In this document: piece after piece, positions 25,089-38,300 of the stretch
Layout of the letters: every line of letters begins with the position of its first letter
How positions within the stretch are numbered: the stretch's first letter is position 1
Notes under the pieces: generated by a model
What the model saw: the letters and a program-made list of their open reading frames with translations, nothing else
Told to the model about the DNA's origin: nothing
Databases searched by the model: none
From: Gorsachius magnificus
Taxonomy: Eukaryota > Chordata > Aves > Pelecaniformes > Ardeidae
Assembly: GCA_034008185.1 (NCBI GenBank)
Contig: CM067082.1
Span: 100,745,311 to 100,809,310, forward strand
Direction: 5' to 3'
DNA length: 64,000 nucleotides
Program-made: the position numbers and the translations under genes

Positions 25089-25205
25089 ATCACAGAATCA
25101 CAGAATGGCAGGGGTTGGAAGGGACTTCAGGAGATCATCTAGTCCAACCCTTCTGCTAAAGCAAGTTCACCTAGAGTATGTTGTACAGGACATCATCCAC
25201 CTCAT
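25089..25205 (-). mobile_element. CR1 LINE 3'-end fragment
   Basis: Two CACAGAAT octamers precede GGCAGGGGTTGGAAGGGACT and ATCATCTAGTCCAACCC, then CTAAAGCAAGTTCACCTAGA. This is the reverse complement of a CR1 3' end, very close in type to the copy at 353. It ends near 25205. Confidence 0.9.
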
Positions 25206-25417
25206 CACCTCAGAAGAATTCTACTCACTATTATGAAATTCACTTTTTTCCAGTTTATGCCATTCTCTGTCCTCCTGGGGTAATGATTCCCTTGATGTTT
25301 GTCAGTCATGGTTTTGCACCCATGTTTCCTGAATTTCTCTGCCATTTTTGTGGTCTACCTCCTCTGATGCCATTTTCAACAAATCCTTCAGAAGTTACTA
25401 ATAATGAAGGCAATCTT

Positions 25418-25474
25418 AAAAAAAAAAACAAAAACAAAACAAAAAAAACACAAACAAAAAAACCCCCCCAAAAC
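25418..25474. repeat. A-rich/AAAC simple repeat
   Basis: A long A-rich stretch with interspersed C, ending in a C7 run. It lies between the CR1 stub and the SINE-like fragment. No source gene body is visible beside it. Confidence 0.8.
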
Positions 25475-25594
25475 TTAATTGTCATCATGGCACAGCACCA
25501 CTTGCTGGCTCAGGAGGTAGCACACCAGGCTGGGGATGCAGCAGTAGGTCTGGAACACATCATTAGCTCTCATTAGTATACTGTCTCTCTTCTC

Positions 25595-25710
25595 CTACTG
25601 TTTGTCTTGTTAACCCTTTGGGGCAGGGACTGTACTACACTGGGTCTGTACAGTGCACCCTGTCCTGCCTGGTAGTCATGTACTACAGGGATAAACATAA
25701 TTAATTGCAA
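25595..25710 (+). mobile_element. Ancient SINE-like fragment
   Basis: The block TTGTTAACCCTTTGGGGCAG, then GGACTGT and GGGTCTGTACAGTGCACCCT, ends in an ATAAACATAATTAATT tail. This matches the 3' half of an old amniote tRNA-derived SINE family with the signature CTTTGGGGCAGGGACTGT...CTGTACAGYGCC and an AATAA-rich end. The 5' tRNA-related promoter part is missing. The family is recalled from memory and the copy is diverged. Confidence 0.55.
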
Positions 25711-28700
25711 TTGGTAGATGACTTCTGAAGTTACAGGTGAAAGTTAATACCATGGAGTGATTCTTGATTTTAAATAAATGCATATTCTGTATGTGTTAGA
25801 GGCTGCATCTGGATTATTATATTCAGAAATTGTGCTGTGGAAAGAGAAGAAAATCATTGTTTAACATATAGTGCCATCTACAGAATAGGTTGTGCAGCCT
25901 GCATTTTATACATTGTATGGGGGTTTTTGGTTGGGTTTTTTTGTTGGCTTGTTTCTTTTTTGTCACAACACAGTTGATATTCATGGCTAAAGAGGTACTA
26001 GAAGTTTTTAGCAGATGCCTGCAGAATTGGAGGATGAGAGTTCGAGAGCCCTGGGGCCTGGCTGAGCTCTTGCTGAAGTGCCAGGGTGCAGTTGCTGCTC
26101 TCTCAACTGCGGCTGCCTGGGCAGCCCTGTCACCCAGGGTACCCAAATGGGAGGTGGTTTGTGTGCTCACCCACTTCAGCTGTAATACGCAATGTCTGTA
26201 GGCCAGGCTTCATCAGCAATACCCATTATCAGCTTTCTCTTAGAAGCTTAAATTGTTGGGGTTTGTTGTTTTGGTTTTGGGGGGGTTTTTTAATACAACT
26301 ATTTCTAGAAATGCTGCAACTGCAGCTAACTTCCCCAGCAAGTACGTGACCTACTACAGTGGTCTGACAGGCACACAAAGATGGAAAAAGGAGGGAAGGG
26401 ACCAGAGAGGAAAAAGTCCATCTGAGATCATGTTGTAAACATGAGATACAGTAAAGCAGCCTGTTGACTGTCCTCTCTGCTAGGAGTCAGTTTAAATGTG
26501 AGGCAGAAGGGGAGGGTGTCCTCCCATCTTGTCTCCTAAGCACATGCCGTAGGGGGAAGAGTGTTAGGTAGTGGTTGTGTGTTGGCCTTGTTCACTGGTT
26601 GGAATGACAGTATTGGCGTTGCAGGGAGAGTTGGATTTAATCCCCCAAATCTTTAGAGTGCTCTTCAGACAAATTAATTTTGGTGCAGAAAGCTGGATTT
26701 TATAATATATTTTTTAAAAGACAGAAAAAGGTGGAAGAACACACACATATCACTCCTTCCACTCTCAGGAATCCATTATTTATATAATATAGCAAATTAA
26801 ATTATTGTAGTCACTGCAGAACAAACTGCTGTCTGTCCTCTCTGTCTAGCTGCTGAATGTTGGAAGTTATCTGACCTTTAAGCTGTTACTAGCTCAGGAC
26901 CCACTGTTTGGCATCTTCAAATTAGTGGGGTTGAAAAGGAGAAACGGGAAGGGAGGGCTGAAAATGAATCCTGACATCCAGGGCACATACGAAATAATTT
27001 TCTGGCAGGTGATCTTACAGAGGAAAAGAAAGAGGGAGAAAAAGAGAGGGATCTTTGGGGTTTTTTATAGTTAGATGTGAAATTCAATGTATTTAAAGTA
27101 GCAGCAGAGATAGACTAGGAGGCTGAGTGTCTGAGACAGCTGAAGTTGCACGTTAAATAGAGTTTATGAGACTACTCTGCCATTTCTCACCTGCACTGTC
27201 ACAGTCAGTACATGTGAGTGTGTAGGTGAGTGGGGGTGTATGTAAATAATAGTTCCTCTTTATTTAATATACATTAAACCTGAAAAGGGACAGAAATATG
27301 AGTTAGCAGAGTGCTACAAAATGTGAAGGTAATTATGTAGTAGTTATCTTCAACATTTCCATCTTTAAAGTGGTTTTGAACTGCTTAAGTGCAGCAGTTA
27401 CTGCAGACTGTGATTAGATAAATGGATGCAAATGGTAATTGTAACTGATGAATGATTGATGATGGCTTTATATGTTTATCATAATATACCGTTGTAAACA
27501 CTTTCTTCCTCAGCAAGGATGGAGCCTGTAGGCAAAATGATGATGTATCAAATATGAATTCAAAATGTAATATTTTAAAGAGTACACAGGACCAATATTG
27601 TAGGCTGGGATAACCACAGAGCTGTTACCTGAGTAACTGGTGAACTTTGCTGCTGATACCAATGGGCTGAGCACCAAACTTCTTCCAGCTGATATTCAGG
27701 GCCTGCATACAAGTGCAGCTGGGAAGGTGGGTTAATAGGAGAGAGCTTGAAATTGCATTGCAGATGGGGAAGCTGAGCACTGTTGAATAATGGCTTTGGG
27801 TGGGGAAGACCCACCGATCTGCTGCTCAGGAGAAGAGATGCCATTTCTCTTCATTCTCGTATTGCTTCTCACGGCTCCTGCCTTTCTTCTCAACTTGCCA
27901 GTGTCCTGTCTCCTTAAGTTAAAGTCAACTTTTGTGAATTTCTTCTGTCCTGTAGACCATTAATGTCTATGAGACATTTGCAATGTGTTATTTGACAGCC
28001 ACAGGAGTGAATGTCGTACACCCCCATTGTAAGAGCCATTTGGGAGAGAACAGGTATGTTTGGATAATTGGAAGTTGATGGGAACAAGGAAATAAACAAG
28101 GATGTCCCTAGAAAAGCAGGGTGGGATAAAAGGTTTGTATAATCTGCATGATGCTATAATTCTATTTGATTTGTCACCTGTCATTTGCTAATTATTAATC
28201 ACAGTAACAACATTTGGTAGTTAGATTAATTTAAAGGGATTTTTATTGCAGCAGCTTGAGTTTAATATCAGCTCTTTGTGTATCATACAATGCAAAAAGT
28301 TACCTGTGGTAATTAAATTACAGGCTAAGTCTTTATTCTGCATTCACCAAGGAAAAAATAAATAGGATATTGCCAAAGAAAAGCCCCAGATCATTAGCAG
28401 TCTCTGCTCCCTGCTCTGTTCACTTCACCTGCAGTGCTGAAATCGGTCTGTTATTTTTCCTATGGCGTTGTAGAACTGACAACGAACTTGCTGGCTTTTC
28501 TGTCCTGTGCCTGCCCTTGGGCTTGTATGAAAGAAGTGAATTAGGTTCTGTTTTGTTGACCTTTTAGATGCAAGGGAAATGGTAGTCCTGTTTGCTTACG
28601 AATCAAATGCTGCCAGGCTATTGTCTGCATTAACCTTTGTGAAGCACCCTGATGCGATTGTTACCCTCGAACCAGCAACAGAAATGCCAGAGAGAATTGA

Positions 28701-29894
28701 GAAGGGATAAATTGGAGGTGCCATGCAAAACAGCTCAGCTAAAGACATTTTTCTCCTGCATTGAAGAAAAGGTATTCTGTATGTGTTTAACTACTTAGCT
28801 GGTCTGTGAGTCCTGTAATTTGCTTAGCCAAACAGAACTTCAAAACAGATGGTTTCTAAATTTGGGAAAAATAACCATTTCACTATTTTTTCCCTGTGCA
28901 GTCTGCAGTTATGCTTTAGTACTGAAATTATTTTAAAATTAAACTGGAAAATAAAACTGGGATCTTTACGAACTGAATACTAATTTCAGGAACATGCAAT
29001 TTTTAGTATGTGGTTTTCATCTGCACATTTAGCCTAAGATTTGTTTATGCTCTGATTTAGTGTTTCTTGCTGCTTACTTGCATAAACACTACCAAATCAG
29101 TCAGTCGGAGTCACCAGCCTATTTAGCTCCCAGCTGCATTTGCTAGTAAAAGGAAGAATGACAAGTTCCCTCCTTCGCAGAGGAGGAAGTGGAGAAACAT
29201 AAGGAAATAATTCATTGCACTTACATAGCACTTGCCATCAGCAATCTATATAGGCGTTTTACCAAAAGTAAGTGCGTTACCTTATCTGGAAAACATTTTT
29301 GTTCTGAGAAACTGCTTCCTTCCCAATCTCTTCACTGAGGAAACTGAGTCACAGATCATCTGTCTGGTTTGAGTTTGTAAGTGAACAAAACATAGGAATC
29401 CTAGTATCTTGGGCTTTTGGATTGGTTTTTATCCTGATAGGAGTAAATTAGGACAAAGGAATTAATTGTTTGATATTTAGTATTTTTTAAGATGTAGTTA
29501 ACATTATTGTACATAGTTACTATTTCCAAAGTGTATCTAATAAAATTATACTGCCTTTCTCTTAGAACATATGGTCAACTGTTGGTAATTTTGTATGTGT
29601 CCATCCCTGAACGTAAAGAGGTTGTGTAGGTGTGAAAACAGAGTTGAATTCGGTTTCATAAAAATTCAAGCATAATATTTGGTCTCCACTTTAATAACCC
29701 TTTAACCATTATTTGTCAGTGTGAGAGCACCTGTGTATGCTCAGGTAACCCTTGAGATAACTCATTGCCCAAGAACTGAAATTACCTTGGGTTGGGGATT
29801 ACCGGAAGGAATTTTAGGGATATGACTCACTTGATTCAAGTCTTTGCTCCCTCAAGCAAGGGTGTTGTGCAATGCCCAGCCTGACTCCATTGTG
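25711..29894. other. Intron-like sequence, no gene seen
   Basis: Unique-looking AT-rich DNA with a slightly GC-richer patch around 26030-26150. G/T-rich runs near 25918-25960 and 26257-26292 give hydrophobic open frames without any domain signature. Confidence 0.45.
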
Positions 29895-30000
29895 TAAGGC
29901 AGAGCTGGGCTGTGGAGCTCATTGCCACAGGGTACTGTATGGACCACAGATACAAATGAATTCAGGAAAAAACTTGACAGATTAAGGAAGAACGATCCAG
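29895..30000 (+). mobile_element. Old CR1/L3-type LINE 3' fragment
   Basis: GCTGTGGAGCTCATTGCCAC, then AGGGTACTGTATGGACC, ACAAATGAATTCAGGAAAAA and ACTTGACAGATTAAGGA follow the order of the CR1/L3 3' region, where the last part of ORF2 encodes an ALP-type motif and a KxFKxxLD-like motif. It reads on the plus strand and has small gaps, so it is an old copy. Confidence 0.55.
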
Positions 30001-32062
30001 TAAGCACAGCAATACAGTCTCCACCTCAAGAAATCCCTAAGCTACAGGTTCTTTGAGGGAAATACTGCTCCATAATGCCCTGTCTTTAAAGTTCTTTCCT
30101 AAATACCCTTTATGGACCATTGCCTGAGGCTCCTGTGTCAGTGTCCTACTAAGATAAAATCTTGGAAGGGCAGCAGTGGCTGCTTTTGTGCTCTTGTGAC
30201 CCTTGGAGTCTGTAGCTCTTTTTCCTCCTGAGGGAGCAGTTATGTTCTTCCTTTTGGGTTTCTCCCAAGAAACTTGTTCTTCCAAGCTGTTTTGTCCTCT
30301 GCCCAGATTAGGGACTCATCATTTCAGTTTATATTATTCTTTCTTGGAAAAAGGACTTGAACTATATGCCCTTCTTCAGAAAGCATTCCCTCATACAATA
30401 TACCGCCTGTAGCATGGCGATAATATGTGTTTATCTCTGTTGAAAACATCTAACCTGCCACATCTTTTTTTAACATCTCTAGGCTCTTTCTGCTAGTGCA
30501 GTATTGGGCTGCTGCAAAATACAGCCTTCGATTGCTTGCTAAATTGTCAAACTCAGTTGGTAATTGAGAGTCTGCCTCAGCATTTTAATGGGCTTTGGCT
30601 GCAAAGGTTTCAGAGGAGGACTTTTGCTCCTTTACTGGAAAACCTGCTTCCTAGTTGGGGTTTCTAAAGGTGGCATTGTAGATCTGCGAGCATCAATGGA
30701 AGTCGGTTTATGGGCCCAAAGTGCGGAGTCTCAAGCAGAGAACAAGTGGAATTCCCTTCTTACTCTTTCTTGAGCTTTTGGTATTTTTAACAGCAAAAAC
30801 TGTTTGGGTTTGTTTGTTTTTAACAGAAAACTGGTATAATTGTAGCTTCCCCTCCAGAGGCTGTGAGGTAAATACACGTGGTGTAACAGGGTAAGCATCT
30901 ACAAGCACACCTAAAATATTGAGCTGTAAGAGTAGAGTTATACGTAACTGAAAGCAATAGCCATATAATGGCTTAGGAAGTTGGTCTTTAATTAAGTACT
31001 CTTGTTAAGCTGTGGTTGCTGACCACAAGTGTGTTTGTAGCAGCTCACCTGACAGATGGAAACTTTACTACTTTCCTTATGCCCCCTTTGAGAAATAATT
31101 AAATTGACTGAGTTTTCTTCAAATTCATCCTGTTCGTATCTTCTCTGATGTATATAATCTCTGCTGGCTCAGAGGGACTGCTTTGGGGCAGGATACAGCC
31201 ATGAACAAGGCTTCTGTCTAGCCCATGTTGCTTTTAGAGTTGTAGGTTTTATGTAAATCAGTTTTAGGACTGAAACTGCAGATTAGATGTTCCATGGGTA
31301 CCTTCTTGGCATGTTGCATCACTGACTTGAAAGGTAAAGCTACAGTATAATAGCCACTTGATGGTGCTTTCTAAGGGCTGTAATGTCTCTTTATTTTGCT
31401 GCAGATATAGTAGCAGCTGGCAGGAGCATAAGGTTGCAGAATTCTTACCGCAGCCGTTATAACTCTGTGGCTTTTATGCTACTACATAATGTTTATATAC
31501 AGGGTGATGGGAAAGGAAGGTGAGTGAAACGTAGCTGCACGTTGTAGTAACAAAATCCAACATTGACAGGTTATATTTTATTCTGGAAGAAATGCCACTT
31601 TTGGGGTTTCATCTGATGTCGTAATTTGCAGCTTGATTGGTTCTTCTTGCGATCGTTGGCCTGTTGTGTAATAACCAAAATTTCAAGAACCTGTTTGTCT
31701 TGAACTGCCTTGTCATGACTTCACATCTAAATCTGTAAAATATTTCAACTTCAAATTTAGAAAGGTAATTGAGTTATGCTATAGGAAGCAAAATGTGTTA
31801 TTTTTCATATCTTTCTAAAAGATCCTGGTGTTTTAGCACCTTGCCTCCAAGGAACATCAGGTGGATGATATCCTTCACATTTATATATCTAGCCATCACC
31901 ATGCAAAGGAAAACCTTTTCTCTTCAGTCTGTTTTTTCAATCAGATGCTTTGACTAAAGCATTACAGAGCTAATGTAGAAAGTAATTGAAGTAAATATCC
32001 AACAAAGGGTTGTGAATTTTTCCCATATGCAGAAGTATTATGGATGTTAGATTTGCACTTCC

Positions 32063-32081
32063 TTTTTTTTTTTTTTTTTTT
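32063..32081. repeat. Poly-T run (19)
   Basis: Nineteen uninterrupted T bases. On the minus strand it would be a poly-A tail, but no processed-gene body is evident next to it. Confidence 0.85.
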
Positions 32082-32316
32082 AATCTCTCTTGGGTCTGAA
32101 ATCTGTGCAGCCTGTTCTCTACAAGAAAAGACAAAGAGAGAAAGGAAAAGAAAAAAAAAAAATCTCCTGTGGATGGAGGCATGTCTGCAAGCATAGACAA
32201 CACTTATATGTATGGGATAGTGGATTCAGATTATCAGAGGCACTTCATTATATGGTAATCAAAGGAATCTTCTTTCAGGGAGTTAATGTTAAATTTTGTT
32301 TTGAAGTACTTCATAC

Positions 32317-32336
32317 TTTTTTTTTTTTTTTTTTTT
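32317..32336. repeat. Poly-T run (20)
   Basis: Twenty T bases about 235 bp after the previous poly-T run, with an A-rich stretch (about 32130-32161) between them. Confidence 0.85.
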
Positions 32337-35288
32337 GCTCATGCTGCCTAACTCTGGCAGCAAGCTTATTCCCCAGAACTAATCCCCTGAGGGTAAATAC
32401 CTAATCATCCCAGGTGACCAGTAGAGCGGTGATTGACCTGAAGCAGGTACAGTCTCTAGTCCAAAAGTGGTGTTTCTGGTGTAACTTTGCCTTTTTGCAG
32501 TGTTATTTCATGTTGCATGAGTTACACCATCCACATCCCATATTTGCCTGTTTTTTATGCTTCTGTAGCCTGAATTACTCTGTCTCCCCACCATTTAGGT
32601 ATAATCGTATATTGGGAGAGAAGTAGCCCATGACATGAAAGTTACAAACATGAATGATTCTGTCTTGTGTCCTGGGCCTTACAGAAAGGTAGGGAAAACA
32701 GTGGGTCCTTTCTGGCAAGCAATGGCAGTGCTGTGCCCAGCAGAATAGTGAAAAGTCTCGGATTTCAGGAATTGAGTCGCCTCTGTTGGAAGAGTGATAT
32801 GTAATGAGTGATGTGAAATAAGTGGTTTTTTTCCATGTGATAAACTGAAAAGAAATTGATGGGAAGAGATTATGCAGAAGCTTCTGCCCCCCAATCAGTG
32901 GTTCAGCTAATGTACAGTACTAGCAGGAAATTTCCAAGCTGCTGATTGTATTGCTTCAGAAGAAAAATCATGCCCTTGCTTGAAAATGCAGTGTTTTGTC
33001 TTGGAAAGAAAAATGCATTAAATTATGGTACTTAGTATTTTAGACCTTCTGCCTTGTCAGATCAAGGTTCGCTGGAGCTAGTAGAGGCTGATTCAAATAT
33101 ATAGTTTCTGCCCTAGCCTGGAGATGACATTTTAGTCTCCACTGTCACTAATCTGGCTGGGAATGACAATCACAGTGATAATTACATGGGAACTGTAGAG
33201 TCTCAGAGGCAAAGCAAAGTAGATTCTTCTCCATAGAGAATTTGCTTCTTGAGCAACCAAAAGCAACAAATCAAATCCTCCTGTGTCTAACTGATGCAGG
33301 TCATCTGATACAATAAGATGGCATTTTGTATCAAAGCAAAGCTAATTATTAGTGGAATCGTATTGCCTTGCATGTTTTAGTTTTGGAACACATACATATT
33401 CATTATTCTGTCTGCTCTTGAAGGACTTAGCAATTGGTTATTACAGTTAGATAATTACTAAATACATCCTGTTCTTCTGGAAGTTGGATGAAATGCAGAG
33501 TCGGGAGCCAGCAGGGAATACTCAGCAAAACTGAACTGTGCTAAATCGAAAACTGATGAGAAAGTACTGCTTTCTGCAATGCACGATTTCACTTCGGAGC
33601 ACATTGGGCTGAGATGCTGTTGGGTTTTGTTCAGTGCTGGTTGTATGTGGCTATGCTGTGTTCCTTCAGAGTGAGTGCCTGGGCAGCAGCGTGTAATCCT
33701 GCCCCATTGCCTTGGCCTTGGCTGCATATAACACAGTGACATACAACACGCAATGTCCACAGCAGATGCAAACCATCACTAATGCTCCTGATGTGAGGAC
33801 AGTGGAAGATCCAAAAGAGTGGATAACTTATTTGAGTAATAGGACTATCCATAGTTAAAATAGAAAAGACACAAACTCTTCTTGGAACAACTTTTGTGTT
33901 TCCATGCATATAGTCTTTCAGGGTTAGGACAACATTTCTCTGGGGAAATTATTCTAGCTATGTCAGAACTGCCTATATTGGAGGTGGGGGGAGGTTTGTT
34001 CTTACCTTTAAATTTGCTTCAGAAGTTACCAAAATTACAAACTGGGAAAAAGAGACTTCTGGTGAGATCGGTAATTACTCCTAGTTCTGGTTTAAGGCTT
34101 ATTTGTCTCCAAACCATTTGTACAGAATGTTACCAGCTTTTTGCTTGGCTGTGTGGTTTTAAGCCCTAAATGAGTAAATGCATGTGCCAACATAGGTGCA
34201 GTGAAATGTTGCCTATTAAAAACTGAACTCATAAAAACCTGTTCTAAAAGTAATAGACAATCAGCATCTTCTTTTATAGAGGAAGATCAATTTAAAAAGA
34301 AACAACTCTGAATATAGTTAAACATCATAACTCTGGTTTATATGTGTTTAATAGGTGTAATAATACTTACCTACTGTATCTCACAGGAGCCTTTTGAAGT
34401 TTAATTAATTAGCATTTATAAAAGCGCACTGAAATCCTAAGATGAGAATAAAGTCCAAGTACATTGTATTGTTGCTTGTTTTATGAGCAATATTGAGCAA
34501 AACCTGGTACTTCCAGAGATCCAGAATGTGTTTTAGCATTCCACCATAATTTTACACTCACATAAAGTTAATTTCTTGTTGTTTTCCTAAGATTTTCCTC
34601 CTCCTATAATCAACGCTTAGGTCTGCTGTTTGCTTAAAACCCAAAATATGTATTTAAAGCAACTTTTAATGTTAGGTAAATACCATTTCTTTCCTAAACC
34701 TTTTTTTGTTTTCATTTCCTTCGGAATCATCAGTCATAAATCAGAATTGCTTAAATAACTTACAGCCAATCTCAGTGACAGTACTAACATAAACCCAAAC
34801 TATGCAGTATAGTGGCATTCAGGGCAACTTCTTAACTAGTGGAAAGGCCGTTAGAAGTCCTGTGATAGGTCTCAGTAGTTTGTATTTCCTCATTACAGCA
34901 AATGAGCCCATCAGCATGTTGTTTTTCGAAACGAAATTTTGCAGGAAAAATAAGCAAACAAACAGCTGCAGAGCCTCAGTCTTCAGTAGGAATGGAGATT
35001 TGGGGAGCAAGAGTGGTCCCCAGAAAGGATGGCATCACAGCTGGTTCATTAAGTGTTTTAAAGATGAACTATTAATCAGTTCTGAAATTAGACCACATCT
35101 TTAGTTAACTAGAGAATCAAAAACCTTTTTCTCTGTGTGTAGGGGAGAGGGGCAGAGATGTCAGACAGGCTGGCCTAGAAGTAGAGAAGCATATTTTCAC
35201 TTGTGTTGGGTAGATGCTCGTTTTTCTTTGGGTTCACATTTGTGACAAAATATTTTTAAACCCAGGAAACCCTTTTCAAAGTATCTAA

Positions 35289-35318
35289 ATATATATATAT
35301 ATTTCCCCCCCCCCCCCC
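35289..35318. repeat. (AT)7 plus C14 compound repeat
   Basis: Seven AT units are followed by TT and fourteen consecutive C bases. Such a C run is unusual in an AT-rich context and is prone to length error in sequencing. Confidence 0.85.
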
Positions 35319-38300
35319 TCTTTATAGCTACATTCAAAAAGGGCAGTATCTGATTAGGTTATATTGAAGGTTATTGTCTCATAAGTTAAATCAGTCCTAC
35401 TTGGTTTATTTTTGTTTTTAAACTGACGTCTCTTACCTTTTAATCTGGTTTTATTATGATTACCACTACACAGATAGTTTCATGTACACATCTTCAGAGA
35501 AATAACTCCTTTAACTCATGATACTGATGAGTAATTTGTGTCACAGGTCTACAGCCTGAGGCAGGAGGAAGGCCTTATCGCCAGAATTAGCCAACTGAAA
35601 GCTTAGGAAATGCTGGGTGGCTCTGTCACCTCAGGAAAAGCTTTAATGATTCCTAATATATATTATGAGTTATGGAGGAACCTTCACTTTTAAGCAGCAC
35701 TCTCTTCAGCAACAGATTTTTCCATTGAATATTTTAGGTTGTAGTTTTGACTTTAGGCGTATAGGAAAGAGTGTTTCTGTTCACTCTGTTTAAGCAAGTA
35801 CTTAAACATATAATGACTTTAAAATGCCTCAGTTGTCATCAGATTTAACAGTAGTGCTGCTGAAAGGCTCTTGCCAGCTCTAGGGATGGGGATTTTAGCA
35901 ACGCATTTTTGGAAGGGAGAAGACTTAAGCCCTTGAGATCTGCAGGCAGTAAAACTCTGAACAGACCGTCAGTCTCCACAGCCTAAAAGCTAACCCTCTG
36001 GCCGACGCTCAGCTCTGTGCCTATATGGCAGGCGAAGGAGCCAGCTAGGCAGCCCTCACCCGGCCCCGCGTACCCCAGGAGTCACAGGGCTGGGGCACTC
36101 CCCAGCCATTGCACTGCAGCAGCAGCAGCCAGTGCTGAGGATGACCTGAGATGTTTCAAAGAGGGATCCAAGCAGATCTGCTGAACGGTTTGCCTGTCTC
36201 CGGTCTCTGCTGCTTTTCCCCGAGTCTTCAAAATTCCTGTGATACCCACAGGTTTCTCTGAGGTGAAATGACCTATAAATATATCAGACTCTTTGAAGAT
36301 ATGTTGTCCTATGCCAGTCAAAAGGATAAAGACATACTGTCCTTACTACCGAAAATAATTGGATAGGCGCCAGTGAGGAGCCAATTTAGAGAAATTATTG
36401 CAGTGAGATAGGTCCCTACATAATTGATACTTGGTATGGACAGATTTATGGAGGTAGGTTACAATCCTATTAAATACTTAGCTGAAGCACTTAGCTCTGT
36501 CACTTTTATTAGCACAGTTTTGCACACTCTTTCCATGGTAATTTGAGCTGTGTATTTTTTTATCCCTTGTGTGACTTCCTGCACTCACAGAAAGACATCT
36601 TTAAAACTCCCAGCGTCTTCCTTTATGCTCATGATAGGCAGATTGCATTGACATGGTCTTTACACAGGAGCAAGCACCTTTTCCTTGTCCTGCCTTTGGC
36701 GGTACTTCCCCCCTCCATCTGGACAGGTCTGCTGGGCTTTTTTCTTCACTTTATGCCAGAAACATACTGCATATCTAATATATTGTGTTCAAAGAAGCCG
36801 AATTTGCTTTTTTAATACAAGCTCTTATCTCTTACCGAGCATAGATCTACAAATACTGTACTATGTCCCCTACAGCTATTCTCTGTTTAGAGATTCTTCA
36901 TCATATGTCGGACAGATGGCACAATCAGTGGGTTGTATCAGAGCATTAAAAAAAGAAATTCTTTCTCACTGCTTCTACCCAGACTGTTTTGAATTCAATG
37001 AGATGCAACAGCTGTAACACAATCTTTCAATGACAACTCTGAACATGGTGGTGCGGAGGGTGTTGTTTCATTTGAAAGTCAAAAAATACATAGGGAAAAT
37101 GACATTAAAAAAGAAACATGAAGGGCTTTAACAGAGCTATGAAGGTTGCAAGGTTAAGAACCTGACTTTTCAGAGTTGTTTGTTCTCTCAGCTGTCTCAG
37201 ATCACAGGTGGATCTCCATTTGCAGTTGCTGATACGATACAGCACAGTTTTTCCTTCTGTCGAACACTTCTTAAGACTGCTCCATCATTTATTATTAAAT
37301 AAGGTACCTGTTACAGAAGCCTGGTCAAAGCATCAAAGACACTTGTATTCTTAGCAAGCATGATAGAAAAAGTAGCATTAATAATCTAAGTGTTTGCTGA
37401 GAGGACAGCCCTAGGTTTCTGCATTGGGCATCTGTTGTGCCTGACCATTATCAGCTCTGCAGGCATGAAATTTCTTTTTAGTATCAAAGAACCTGAAATG
37501 TTTGATAACTGTTAAATGATATAAAAAATAATAGATCTTGTGTTTTAGTCCTCATCCTACACAAGCAGTAGTCTTTTCTTTGTATGCTTTGTCCCCACCA
37601 ATCCCTCTCACTCCTGCCCCCAGGAGAGGTGGTCCTAGTGCAGCTCCTGTCATGCGTCCCAGCTTCCCACCAAGAAGAAATGCAGTCAGCAAAAGAAGCA
37701 GTGATAAGCTGCCAGCGTGGACAGGGTAGTGAGTATGGTCTTGACAAAAGGCTGGAAGAAAGATGAGGATCTCTGCAGAGCTGGCAAGGAGCCAAGCTGT
37801 GGAGATGAGGGTGGTTAGAGGTGGGAGGAGGGAGGCACTGGGGGAGCTCCGACCTGAGTGCCAGGTGAGTGGTCCTGGAAGGCCCCCAACTGCTGCTCAT
37901 CCTGGGGAGAAAGCCTGTCCTGAGATTTGTAAAAGCAGCATCGTGTCCTTTTGTATCTCCAGCTGCCCGTTTTACACAGTACATCCTAGGGAGGAGATAT
38001 GTCTCTCTTGCTTGCATTGTTATCCAGTTTCTGTGGAACACAGCTTCTCACTTCATATCCCTCCAACCTTTGTGTTCCCTGGTTATATCTCTACAGTCAA
38101 ACTGCTCCTGTAACACTGCTGTAGGTGCTTTTATTCGTAGAAACTGTGGTGCTTTAAGCTAATCTTCTATCCCTGCCCAGGTAAACTTGAGCTGTGTGAG
38201 AAGGTGCTCTAAGCTAATATGGGGAATTACACAAGAATAACTTTACCAGTTTAAATTCATATTCTATTTAAATCTGAATATTTTTTTCACATTAGCAAGT

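Noticed and set aside
37484..38041. 185-codon minus-strand frame
   Set aside because: No domain, signal peptide or coding bias was seen. It lies in a slightly GC-rich patch where chance frames are expected.
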